From Hypomesus transpacificus (Eukaryota; Chordata; Actinopteri; Osmeriformes; Osmeridae), in contig NW_025813755.1 of the NCBI RefSeq assembly GCF_021917145.1, positions 116,242-180,241 on the forward strand: a DNA stretch of 64,000 nucleotides, read 5' to 3'. The notes beneath the pieces were generated by a model, which searched no databases, was not told where the DNA came from, and saw only the letters and a list, made by a program, of their open reading frames with translations. The position numbers were made by a program, and so were the translations under genes. Positions within the stretch are counted from its first letter, which is position 1; every line of letters begins with the position of its first letter. Positions 46,236 to 56,499 of this stretch are shown here, piece by piece.

Positions 46236-46330
46236 AACAAGCAGAGCTCCAATGTTAAAGAGCGACTTGAACTGAGTCCGTGCAGTTCAACAGATATCCT
46301 ATTTATCTTTCCCAGCGGTTCCTTACTGTC
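46236..46330 (-). other. hras: hras non-coding first exon (putative)
   Basis: A minus-strand donor GTT|GTAAGTATG ends an exon at 46236. It lies about 6.5 kb upstream of the coding exon, beside the lrrc56 start. Mammalian HRAS also begins with a non-coding exon. The 5' limit is estimated. Confidence 0.45.
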
Positions 46331-46840
46331 CCTTACAGTTTATAAACTCAAAGCGTAAACTATTATCTCACAAAATAGTTACTTTTCAGCAAAAGTGTCT
46401 GAGCATGTATTCGAAGCTGTGTGTGGAGTCGGCTCACGGCGGACAATGTGCTTTGCAAAGGGAGAGAATGAATAGCTGTTGTTGAGCCCACGCCCAGATA
46501 GCTATTAGCTAGCTAGTGTACTGTGAACCGCCCCAGAGAGGGGCAGTCCATGCATGTTCTGACCAAGAGATTTGGTCCTGACTTGTGTTCATAGTGGGCA
46601 TGCTTTACGAAGGGTTGTTGTAGGCAGGGCAGTCATTGGAATGTAATATTACTAGCGTGGCTTTGGTCATTGTACATTTAAAACGTTAGCTTTGAACGTT
46701 AGTTTTGCCTCAATTGGCGCATTTGCTAAACGTTCCTTTGGTTTACACATGCTTAAACTGTTACATTTATAAAATACAAACAATTATGCTCACCATGGTA
46801 TCTACTAAATATTATGGTCATGAAAAAACTAAAAAAACAA
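46331..46840. promoter_or_regulatory. hras/lrrc56 head-to-head promoter region
   Basis: About 500-600 bases separate the putative hras first exon (minus) from the putative lrrc56 5'UTR exon (plus). GC-box-like elements (CCACGCCCA near 46489, CCGCCCC near 46529) and a small GCCCC/GGGGC inverted repeat (46531-46545) lie between them. The same head-to-head order exists in human, so shared regulation is plausible but not shown. Confidence 0.45.
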
Positions 46841-46899
46841 TACTACATACCAGTACTACATATCCCATGAAGCATACTTCTGCCGACATCCTCGTATCC

Positions 46900-46999
46900 A
46901 GGAAGTTAAATGCCGTTGCCAACAAAACATGTCTGTGCCCTGAAGTGCATTTCTCTCTGGAAAATGTGCTCCCTCATCTAAGAATTTGTCGAATGAAAG
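46900..46999 (+). other. lrrc56: lrrc56 5'UTR exon (putative)
   Basis: A donor GAATGAAAG|GTAAGC (47000) ends an exon upstream of the first coding exon, whose acceptor is TTTCTTTCAG (exon from 47244). The 5' limit is uncertain. The open frame here does not continue into the coding exon. Confidence 0.35.
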
Positions 47000-47277
47000 G
47001 TAAGCCGTGAGTTATTATGTCGCAATCAGTAGTGAGTGTCATCGTTTTGATTATAATAAAACAAATAATGATGTGGTCATAATTCAGCTCATATGCACAA
47101 CCTTTCAGGTGGCCTTGCTGACTGACTAGCTAGCTCAACATAGAATGTTTTCACAATTTATGTCATTTAAGCAATAATTCACGTTTGAAGCAAGCCTAGT
47201 ATTTGCTTTGTTCCAATAACTAATTAGGCCAACTTTCTTTCAGATTCCAGTGAGAGATCAGCTGCATCCAAGACTCT

Positions 47278-50200
47278 ATGGTCCTAGTACAACCTGGCAC
47301 AGCCCGGGTTCTGGTCACAGAAATGAGCGGGTCAGGCCAATTGAACCCAACCCCTGCTGCCTTTGAGGACTCTGACATGCTGGTGGAACTCTATCTCTCC
47401 CCAACAAAGCTGGTTAGATCCCAATTGGTCAATTTGTTTTGAAGTTATTCCACGTATACTCGGATATTTCTTCAGTTGATGTGTGTTTTCCTATGTGATC
47501 TTGGTCATCCTACGTGAGTACTGTGATGTACTGTAACAGCCTGTACAGACTGTTACTGCAAGAGAGTGCTTGAGGCAGCAGACGCGAGTCCACGCGTGAA
47601 CACTGCCTCCTGGGTGACACTGTATTCTACAGCCATTATCACGTTCCATGACCTTGATTACTGAGTGGACATATGGAGGGATATCTATAAACCTGTCAGC
47701 GGGGCAAGGGGTTGATGAATGGCGAGCTCCACACAGCCATTAGCATGACATAAAAGAGAGAAGATCACACATCCATAGCCCCTATATATCATTCATACAC
47801 ATCCAGTTGGTCAGAAGCCAGAGCCGTTTGATTGTTTTTTGTTGCAAGTAGCAACAAAGCAACTTGTGACTGAAGCATAACCCATATCTGTCCAATTCAA
47901 GCAGTTACATTTTCTGTATTCCCTTTTCAAGAAGTTACCTGGAAGTTACTGCCAATTAGTCTTGTAATTTGATTAAATGAGTCTTGAAATGTGGTTGACC
48001 AGTATAAATCACTGTGTAGTTGCTTGGTGAGAATACTAGTAGCCTTTTTAGTTGAATAGGTCTGTGGAAAGGGGAATTCAGTCTACTGAGAGACTGAACA
48101 CTACACCTGGTTAACCAGGAGGTATTGTCAGACAGCACACTAGTCTTAGTTGCAGCCTGAAGAAGACATATTCAAATTAGCAGTAGGCTAACTCAAATGA
48201 CATGTACTGTAGTGAAATAAGACAGAATAAGCCTCTGAACTGACAGATCTTCCCCTCAGAAATCGTTGAGCGGCACAGAAGACATCTCCCAGGTCAGCTC
48301 CTTGGAGATCTGTGTGGATACTCGGGAAAACACTCTGGGTAACTTTGGTAAGAATCTGCAGTGGAGCCTGTACAGTGGGTTTCCACGGTAACATACCATA
48401 TCATTGTGGTTGTAATTATACTGTGTAATGTAATGTCATGCCTGTATTAAGCAAAAGCTGTTATCCAAAGCGACATACAGGGGAGATTTGAACCTGGGTC
48501 CCCTAATCTGCAGTGAAATGCTGTAGTGTTGAGCTATACCCTTCCTCATAATCTCTTTAATGTCTTACTGTAAATGTACTCTCTCTAGTCATAGTGGTGA
48601 TCTTTTGTATAGGATGTCAAAATGTACAACAATCACAGCCCTCCTATTGTTAAATGCTTGTTTTGAGTGTAATGACGCAACAAGATATAGGTGGCCACAG
48701 TTTCAATGCACAAAGACTTTGGGTGAATAACAGATAACGGTCAAACAGAAAGGGGGTCTGTGACTCACACAAAGCTGGCAGGTAGGATTCTCCCTCCAGC
48801 CTGTACCACAACACTAGTTCCGATTGAGCAGATAAGGACAGGAAAACCACACCTACTCGTACGTATTTTCAATCAGACAACATTCTTGCGCAAGAACATG
48901 ACGGAGGAAGCCAGGTCAGGAGTGAATCCCTTTGATTGGATAGCAGAACAAACGCTCCGATTGAAAAATCTGATGAAGTTCTGGAGCTGGAAGAAAGCCA
49001 GCAGGTATCAAACCAAGTCACCCTCATCAGCCAGTAACGTCACTGTCTCTATCTCCTTGTCTTCATCCGACAGGTGCATACTTGCCCAGGCTGCTACAGT
49101 TGAAAATGAACAACAGTATGATAACGTCAGTCAGGTAAGTGGAAAGTCCCACTCTGATCTTCCGATTTTTCAGATGTCTCCCTTTCTTAATCTGTTACAC
49201 AAATCATTTGAAAGATCACCACACTGTGGGGAAAACACAGTGTGTGTGTGTGTGTGTGTTTGAGGGGGGAAGGGGGGAGATCCAGAAACAGTTCAACCAC
49301 AAGCCAGACCAGATACCAAGGATTATATACACACCCCTCCTTAGAAATCTCATCCACCCATAAGGAAAGAGCCAGGTAGACATGTTAGGGTTGAAGGATG
49401 TCTACACTGGACCAAGATGGTGCTCCACTTTTGTTTGTGTGTATTTGGGTATATGTGAGTGTGTTCTTTTTTGAAAATGGCACTGTAATTGGAACCAGAT
49501 GCCCTCAAGGCCCCTGTCACACTCCACACTGTGAGCCGTCCTGTAGCAGGGGCCTGGGATGTCTGTGAGGGCTGGGCTGGAAAGATGCTAGGTCCCTGGT
49601 GGTCACAGGGGTCTCGGCTGTCCTATAATCCTGCGGGTAGGGTTGGAAACGGGGCTGTCGGCCTGCAGGTGCGAGGCTCTGGATCCACCAGGGCCAGCAG
49701 GGACCTGTGACATCCGAGCCGATGGGAGCAGCTTGTCCAGAGCATCTGTGGGGAGGATGGAACAGGCTGTAAATCAGACAGACAGGTTCTCTGACCAAAC
49801 TGATTTGGGAGACTCGCAGTGTCTCTGTCAAGTCTCATATTTTGTGCTGATTGCTGTTACAGCTGTGTCGATACGTACAGCAATTTAGCTGTATATCCCA
49901 GGTACAAATGTAGCTAAATAATTAGCCATATTAGCTATATACAGCTAATCATTTGGTCAGCTTGTCTGCTGCCTTTGAGTCATCTTCCTGTTATAATGAC
50001 AGCAAAGACACAAATATAGCAGCATTTTGGCACATTGAGTACGGGCACAGAACAATAAAAAAAGACGTTTTGAACTTTGCACGCACAAAGACTCCCTCAC
50101 AGATGGTTTGCCGCTGAAACAATATGCAGCTTCTTCTGTGGAGTTATACGAGCCGGCGGGGACTTTTGAGAGCAGCACAGGTGGAAGAGTGCAGCGGAGG

Positions 50201-53200
50201 GGAGAAGAGAGGAGCTCTATGTACGCCTGGAGGGAGCCAGGGATCAGAGAGGAGCAGAATGGGAGACATAGAGCTGCCTGACCCGCCCTGAGAGCACCAG
50301 CCAAGGCCTGGCCGGACATGCACAGCCCCTGATAGCATTTCCTGTCCTGGGCTGTGGGGGCTGCCTGAGGAAGACTGAGAGTGCTGGGGAGGGCTGGGGT
50401 CAGAGAGGAGATAGCTTGCAAAAGGAGGGTTGGATAGTTGAGGAGGCCAGGTCAGGGATAGACAGGCCTAGGACCAATGCAGAGGCCAGTTCTTGAGGGG
50501 AGATGAGACCAGAGGTTGTGTAAGGGAAGGGCTCCAGCTGGGTCAGATGCTGGGGCCTATGTTTAGTGATTGTCTTTGTCACCCTCTCTGACACGCCCTG
50601 CGTTTGTGTGTGTGTGCTCAGGGACCTGGGCACCACCCTGGCCCACCTGCAGGTGCTGTGGATGTCTCGCTGCAGTCTGGTCGACCTGGATGGTATCCCT
50701 TCCTTCACCTCTCTGAAGGTACATAGACAGGGGCAACCACTTACCACCACATCTAATAGAAGACACTATTAGAAACATTTACATGCCCCAAAGTTTAGAA
50801 AAGGACTGTTTCAGTAATCAATACAACTCGAATCACTCATCACTTTCTTATCTCATAGCTCTGCCTTGAATCATGTGTGTGTGTGTGGGGAGTCAGGTGG
50901 CTGAGCGGTTAGGGAATCGGGGTAGTAATCTGATGGTCGATTCCCGGCCGAGCCGAATGACGTTGTGTCCATGGGCAAGGCACTTCACCCTACTTGCCTC
51001 GGGGGAATGTCCCTGTACTTACTGTAAGTCGCTCTGGATAAGAGTGTCTGTTAAATGTCTAAATGTAAATGTCTTCTCCCTGTCTCCCTGGGTCAGGAGC
51101 TGTACGTGGCCTACAACAGTATATCCGACCTGAGCCAGGTGAGTATGCTGGAGCACCTCCAGCTGCTGGACCTGGAGGGGAACGATGTGGCTGACCTGGT
51201 GCAGGTTCAGTACCTGGGCCTGTGCAGCGAGCTACGCACCCTCACCCTGGAGGGGAACCCTGTGTGTGTGTGCCCGCACCCCAACACCAGCCAGGTACAC
51301 GACAGGTTGTCGTTTACTCTCTACCTCCCTTCTCCCTAGACATAAGCCGCCTGCACCTCTATAACTAACACACGTCTGACAACGCTGAGTTATTCAAATT
51401 CAACTCCAACCGATTGCATTAGATAGGCCTGAGGTCATGTTATCAACAAGAATCATCCCAGTAAGCAGTAGTCTGATGCCAGTGATCTGCTGGTAGCCGC
51501 TAGCCAATTATGCTATCCATGATCATGCTGTTCAATTGGCTATTTGGGACCGAGATTTTGTGTGTGCATGTGGAAGTGTTTGTGTTTGTGTGAATGTTTC
51601 GCCGCTGTGTCATTTGGTGTGTGTGTGTGTGGAAGGATTGGAGTCTGTGGGATGAGATTAGCCAGCCTCTCTTGTGTTTGCCGGCCCCAGCCTGCTGTGT
51701 TCAGGCTGTGAGCCATGCCTGTCCCCCATGCCTCCCTCACGGGTCCTGCAGATAATAGCCCAAATGCAATTACTCTGTTTGGAGACATGAAAGGGCCCTG
51801 TGGTATCCCATGTTGCTGCCAAGGAGGTCTGGATCAGTCAGTACAGGACATGGGGACACGGCCAAACACCTTACACCCTGTCTTTTGTTCTTTCGCATGT
51901 TCTCTCTGTCGCTACCATGCTGCGATGTAGCGCTACAGCTTCAGGCGTGGACGGATCGATTGGAGTGTGGTGTATATATGCTTCCTGTTTGTTTCCTTGT
52001 CTGGTGCCTTAGGAAGCTGCATGTGGCTTCTGGGGCAGAGTGAGTATGGTGGTGTTTGCCAAGCAGCAGCAGGAAGGAGAAAACTGGGGAAAATGAGGGG
52101 AAGATGCTGATCAGAAAATGCATTAGGCTCGTTCTTTGGGAGGTGGTTGTTGCGTTCTCCTCTGTCCAAACTAGCATCCCTTTATAAACAGTATTTTTTG
52201 GGGTTCCCTCTCTCTTTATCTGTCGTTGTCCTTCGCTATCGCTGTCTCTCTCTTCCCCCTCGCCCTATCGTTTTCTCACTTTCTCACTCACTATCTCCGC
52301 CCCTCTCGCTCTCGTTCTCTTTTCGGCCTTTCGGCTCAGGCTTTTTCCCCCATTTTCTTATCGTTCTTCCTTTCAACCCTCTCTTCCTCTTCCTCCCTCT
52401 TCTCAGTCTCTGTGGTTTGGTGAAGGGGGCGAGTACAGCTCTGATTGGATCACTCAGCAGCCCCAGTGCTTCTACTGGCTGTTCTCTGTGTACGACTCTT
52501 TCTCGCTCTCTCTACTGCTCTTTCTCGCTCTAATGCCATCTCCCTCTTTCTCTCTACTGCTCTCTATTTGTTCCCTCTCGATCTTTCCTACTACCCCCCC
52601 TCTCCCCCCCCCCCTTTCTCCCCCCCCCCCCCTTCTGTTGTCTCCCTACTGATAAAAGACCAGAGCCGAGTACAAAGTGCATATTGTCTGCATTAACGCT
52701 CACATCTTGGCACACCCAGCCCTTGTTTTTGGCCTCCCTTGGCTTCCTTAGCAGGCTAATTGTTAAACTAACTGACTAAGCGGATCTACCGTTCCCTCAA
52801 TGGTTGGTGTAAGGGGACTGTGATAATATAGGTCGACCTTTTGACCCATCTCTCTCACTTGTGAAATCCAGATCCCAGGTCACACTGACTGGGTCAGGAC
52901 GTGGTGCGAGTCCAGACACACGCTCCCAGGCTTGTGTGTTCCTCTCAAGGCAACACAACCAGGAAGGATGGCCTGTCGCTTGATGATCTGCTATTCCTGT
53001 CAGTCACAGTACTCCATGTTTCTCCTCCTCTATGTTTCTCCTACCCTCTTCCCTGCAACTAGACCGGGTACTGCTACCGCTCGGCCGTAAGAGAGCTGGT
53101 CCCTCAGCTGCGTTTCCTAGACGATGTGTGGGCGGAGCAGGAGGTGGAGCGCGGCTCCAACAGCAGCTCCATGGAGGAAGACTGGGCTCTGCTCAGACAG

Positions 53201-55884
53201 TCCATCAAAGAACCCAGCAACAACCCCTCGGAGACCGCGACCGGTGCGTGCGTGCGTGTGTGCGTGCACGCGCGTGTGGCTGGATCTGTACCACTGTGGG
53301 TTTTCACGAGCTATGCAACTTCACGTGTTCACGTGTCGTGTCAGATCTTAGTGTTGTTCTTCTTCTCTCCTGACAGAGGAGAGGGCAGCCAGTGTGTGGC
53401 CCCTGGCCAGGCCCAGCTCTGGCCAGCGCCCTGGCTCAAGCCTCTCCGGCTCCCGGCCTGTCAGTCGACCAGGGAGCTCCAGGCCCCACTCCTCAGCCGG
53501 GTCCAGACCCCCTTCAGCCGCTGGGGCCAGCCGCACCATCCTCTCCCCTCAGGGCTCCAGACCCGGTTCTGTCGAGTCGGAACCAGAAGCAGTGGACCCA
53601 GACGCCAGCATCCTGACACACGGTGAGCAAGGACGGAACCACATATGAGGTACTTGCCGTTCAAACCTTCAAAAAGAATGATTGATTGAAATATTGCCCA
53701 GATCCTAATAATTGAATGTCCCAGAGTCTGTCCTTGGACCTCATTGGAGCCTGCCTTGGCTCAGCCATCGTCTGCTGTATGAAGGGAATTCATCAAGCGA
53801 CGCGCCACGTTTACTTCACGTATACCTGCTCAACAGTGCCACCTAGAGAACACATTGGAACCTGAACCCGAAAAGAAACACTGTTGAGCTACAAGTCCAC
53901 GAGTGAACTATTTGAATTGACGGTCGTCCTCTGTGTGTAGGTGCGGGCAAGATCCTCTTCTGTGGGAACCCAGTGCAGGCTCTCCGCGCACGGCGCCACA
54001 AGATGAAGGTACGTGCGAGCGTACGAGGAAACCCTCCAAAGCCCCACGGCACCACGTCGCCGTGTTCACTGGGAAACGTGTCTTCAACGAATCCATGCGT
54101 GTTGTGGTCCGCAGCAGTCACCCCCCACCATGCCCCCCCCCCCCCCCCAGGTGAAGGCAGTTTGAGTAAGACAGGGCAGACAGATCTGACAGATCTGGAG
54201 TATTTATGGACTCTGACAGGCCATTATGACCACCCTGGCGTGGCCTGCTTGTCTCCTTAATGCGATGTCAGAATTAACAGAAGGAGATCATTATGGTGGT
54301 GAGGACAGCGGGCGGGCGGGCTTAGCGGGCCTCTACTGCTGTGGCCGAGGTGACGTGACAGACGGGCTCGCCCCTTGTCAGACGCTGGCGATCTGTCATC
54401 CTGTCAGCTCCGCTCAACGCCTCTCTCCCTCTCTCCCCCCCTTCTCTCCGTTTCCCTCCTCTATCTCTCTCTCTCATCTCTCTCGCCCCCCCCCCCCCTC
54501 TCCGCTGACCTCCCCCCCGCCCCTCGTTTTCCTCGGGGTGTCGCTTCAGCAGACGGCCCCCCCCCGCGTCCGCCCGCTGCGCCCCCCCCCCTCCACGTTC
54601 CCGAGCACACGTATGACCTTGAGGAGATGGACGGGCGCGAGCGCTGTGACGTGTTCTCGGAGCTGCGGGCCTGGAGGGAGCATCATAACAAGTACTGACC
54701 CCCCCTCACCCATCACTGTCCATTTTGGATGACAGAGAGAGAGACAGACAGAGAGAGAGACAGAGAGAGAGGGGGGGGAGAGAGGGGGGGAGGGAGACGG
54801 AGAGAGAGGGGAAGAGAGAGGGGGAGAGAGAGGGGGGGGAGAGAGAGACTGTTGTGGGAGTCAGGTGGCTGAGCGGTTAGGGAATCGGGCTTGTAATCAG
54901 AAGGTTGCCGGTTCGTGTTCCTGTATATTGCAGACGTCTTTTGGCCATGGAGAAGGAGGGTTTTCCCCAGGCAAACACCTTCCTCAGTGAAGATGACGAG
55001 GATGAAGAGGACAGCCTCAGCATTACCCTCGGCCTTGAAGAGGAAGAGGGGAAAGAGATGGAGGGAAACAGAGGAAGACTCGGGTCAAACTCGCCAGACT
55101 CCTTATTCCAGTCACCCTCTCCAGGTGAGTTCCATAACTCGACATATTAAAAGACCGAATCCACTGAGTCGCAGTGTAGCACAGTGCCGTTTGAACATCA
55201 AGTAAATATGCGTTTGATTTCCCCTCTAAATAGACCTGTTACAGAGAGAGGCCATATCTCCTGAGGTGGCCAGACAGTCCATGTCCCCGGACTCCACTCC
55301 ATCACCCTCTCCCCCTCTCAGCTCCACAGCCTCCCCTGCTGGACATAGGCCGTCGGGGATCCGAGCTCGCAGGCTGAGGCTGAGCCAGGCTGGGGTCAGG
55401 CCTGCCGGGGCGGCTGCAGAGGCAGGGCTCAGTAGATCCGACCTGGGGGAACTCCAGAGGCTCCAGGAGGGGATGAGGCCCAGAGCCCCTCAGCGGCCCC
55501 AGACAGCACACCTCCCCCACCGGCCAGCCTCCAGCCCCCTGGGCTCTGGCCTCAGGGAACCATGGTAGGGTCTTGCTCTTGGTGCGCCGATCGACTCAAC
55601 GACTCAGTGGAATGCATCTTACTGATTTCTCTGTGATTTAGCGTACAGCTCATGTCGGCTGATTAGATGTTGATTGACCTGATTTTGAGCTTCTCCTTCC
55701 TTGCAGGAGAGAGGCAGGCGTGCCCACCGGGACGTCTGTCAACGGGCATCAGCCAATCATCATGCCCCGCAGGCCTCCGGAGGGGCTGGCCGCGGCGCGT
55801 CCTCGCACGGCCAGAGCGGCCCTGCAGAAACCTCCGCCGCGCCCCGCTCTCCAGCCCAGCAGAGGGAGCTCTCACCTAGACTGA
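47278..55884 (+). CDS. lrrc56: Leucine-rich repeat containing 56 (ciliary dynein-arm assembly factor)
   Basis: Exons: 47278-47412, 48260-48347, 49074-49134, 50622-50718, 51097-51294, 53063-53243, 53377-53622, 53941-54008 (or to 54150), 54550-54691, 54934-55124, 55234-55564, 55707-55884. LRRC56 is needed for outer-dynein-arm assembly or transport in motile cilia; its algal counterpart is ODA8, and human loss causes ciliary dyskinesia and laterality defects. The LRR block (about 75-190) contains LPRLLQLKMNNS, LQVLWMSRCSLVDLDGI, LYVAYNSISDLS and LQLLDLEGND. The capping segment ends VPQLRFLDD. Downstream, ILTHGAGKILFCGNP and LRAWREH match the human protein. The C-terminal third is Pro/Ser/Arg-rich and poorly conserved. 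With the short eighth exon the frame breaks at a poly-C tract near 54557-54565 (see findings). Confidence 0.88.
48445..48541 (-). mobile_element. SINE fragment, minus orientation
   Basis: The reverse complement has a tRNA-like segment with a B-box-like GGTTCAAATCTCC, followed by GTCGCTTTGGATAACAGC. The latter resembles the LINE-shared tail common in teleost SINEs. It lies in an lrrc56 intron. Confidence 0.6.
50889..51071 (+). mobile_element. Full tRNA-derived SINE
   Basis: A tRNA-Leu-like head (A box GTGGCTGAGCGGTTA, B box GGTCGATTCCC) is followed by a body and the teleost tail GTCGCTCTGGATAAGAGTG with ATGTAAATG at the end. The element ends about 25 bases before the lrrc56 exon at 51097. It is not a tRNA gene: the cloverleaf is degraded and the tail is SINE-type. 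Confidence 0.8.
54556..54592 (+). repeat. lrrc56: Coding poly-C tracts in lrrc56
   Basis: Two C runs of 9 and 10 bases lie within the coding exon at 54550-54691, where an apparent one-base frame discrepancy arises with the short upstream exon. Confidence 0.8.
54735..54848. repeat. GA/GGGGA polypurine tract
   Basis: A simple purine repeat in an lrrc56 intron, directly before the SINE head at 54856. Confidence 0.9.
54856..54914 (+). mobile_element. Truncated SINE head
   Basis: The same tRNA-like head as the SINE at 50889 (GGGAGTCAGGTGGCTGAGCG through the B-box GGTTGCCGGTTCG), but cut off after the head. It ends about 19 bases before the lrrc56 exon at 54934. Confidence 0.7.
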
Positions 55885-56480
55885 GCTCACACGCTGAGGT
55901 GTGTGGCGGGAAGAGTGGTCAGCAGGGGCACTGACCCTGACCTTACAACAGAGCTGTCACTGTGTTCCCCCAGTGGAGCGAAACCCTGCTTTCAATATGA
56001 GAATCTGTGGAAGGTGTATGCCATAAGAGTGACCCATTACTGTCTCGGTGGTTTGGTAACCTGTTCACTGGTGTGACCCTTGACTCGCTGTATCTCTCTG
56101 CTCTCTCACACACCTCTACTAAGAACTCCCATACTTTGACACCTCCGCTGAGCGTCATTACACGAGAACAGCTGTGTTTCCAGGTGTTTGTAGCTGAATG
56201 TTGAACATTGAGATATTTTTTTATACCGCTTATTTGCTCAGTTGCGACTGTGTTTTTGAATTTAGATGGTGACGTTTTTTATTCACTCAGATACTACCTT
56301 AAATAAATATAATAATATTGATCTTCTACTTCACTGTATTCTTTACAGGTGTCATTTGAAGGGAAAGATGAAGTGCTTCACCACTAGGTGGTGCCATGTT
56401 CTTTTCTATGTTTTTAACGCGTTGTGTTTGTGGGATATGGTCATCTAGCCGCACTAATGTTGAATAAACAGTCAGGATAG
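55885..56480 (+). other. lrrc56: lrrc56 3'UTR
   Basis: A 3'UTR with two AATAAA signals, at 56302-56307 and 56463-56468. Either or both could end lrrc56 transcripts. Confidence 0.5.
56302..56307 (+). terminator. lrrc56: lrrc56 proximal poly(A) signal
   Basis: A canonical AATAAA about 420 bases after the stop. A second signal is at 56463-56468. Confidence 0.5.
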
Positions 56481-56499
56481 ATACATTTCCCATTAGTTT

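Noticed and set aside
48760-49263. A 167-codon plus-strand frame in lrrc56
   Set aside because: It crosses the lrrc56 exon at 49074-49134 in the wrong frame. The correct frame gives the LRR sequence GAYLPRLLQLKMNN, so the long frame is a shadow plus intron.
50889-50965. tRNA-like segments here and at 54856-54914
   Set aside because: A and B boxes are present, but the acceptor stem does not pair, and the first copy continues into a SINE body and tail. They are SINE heads, not tRNA genes.
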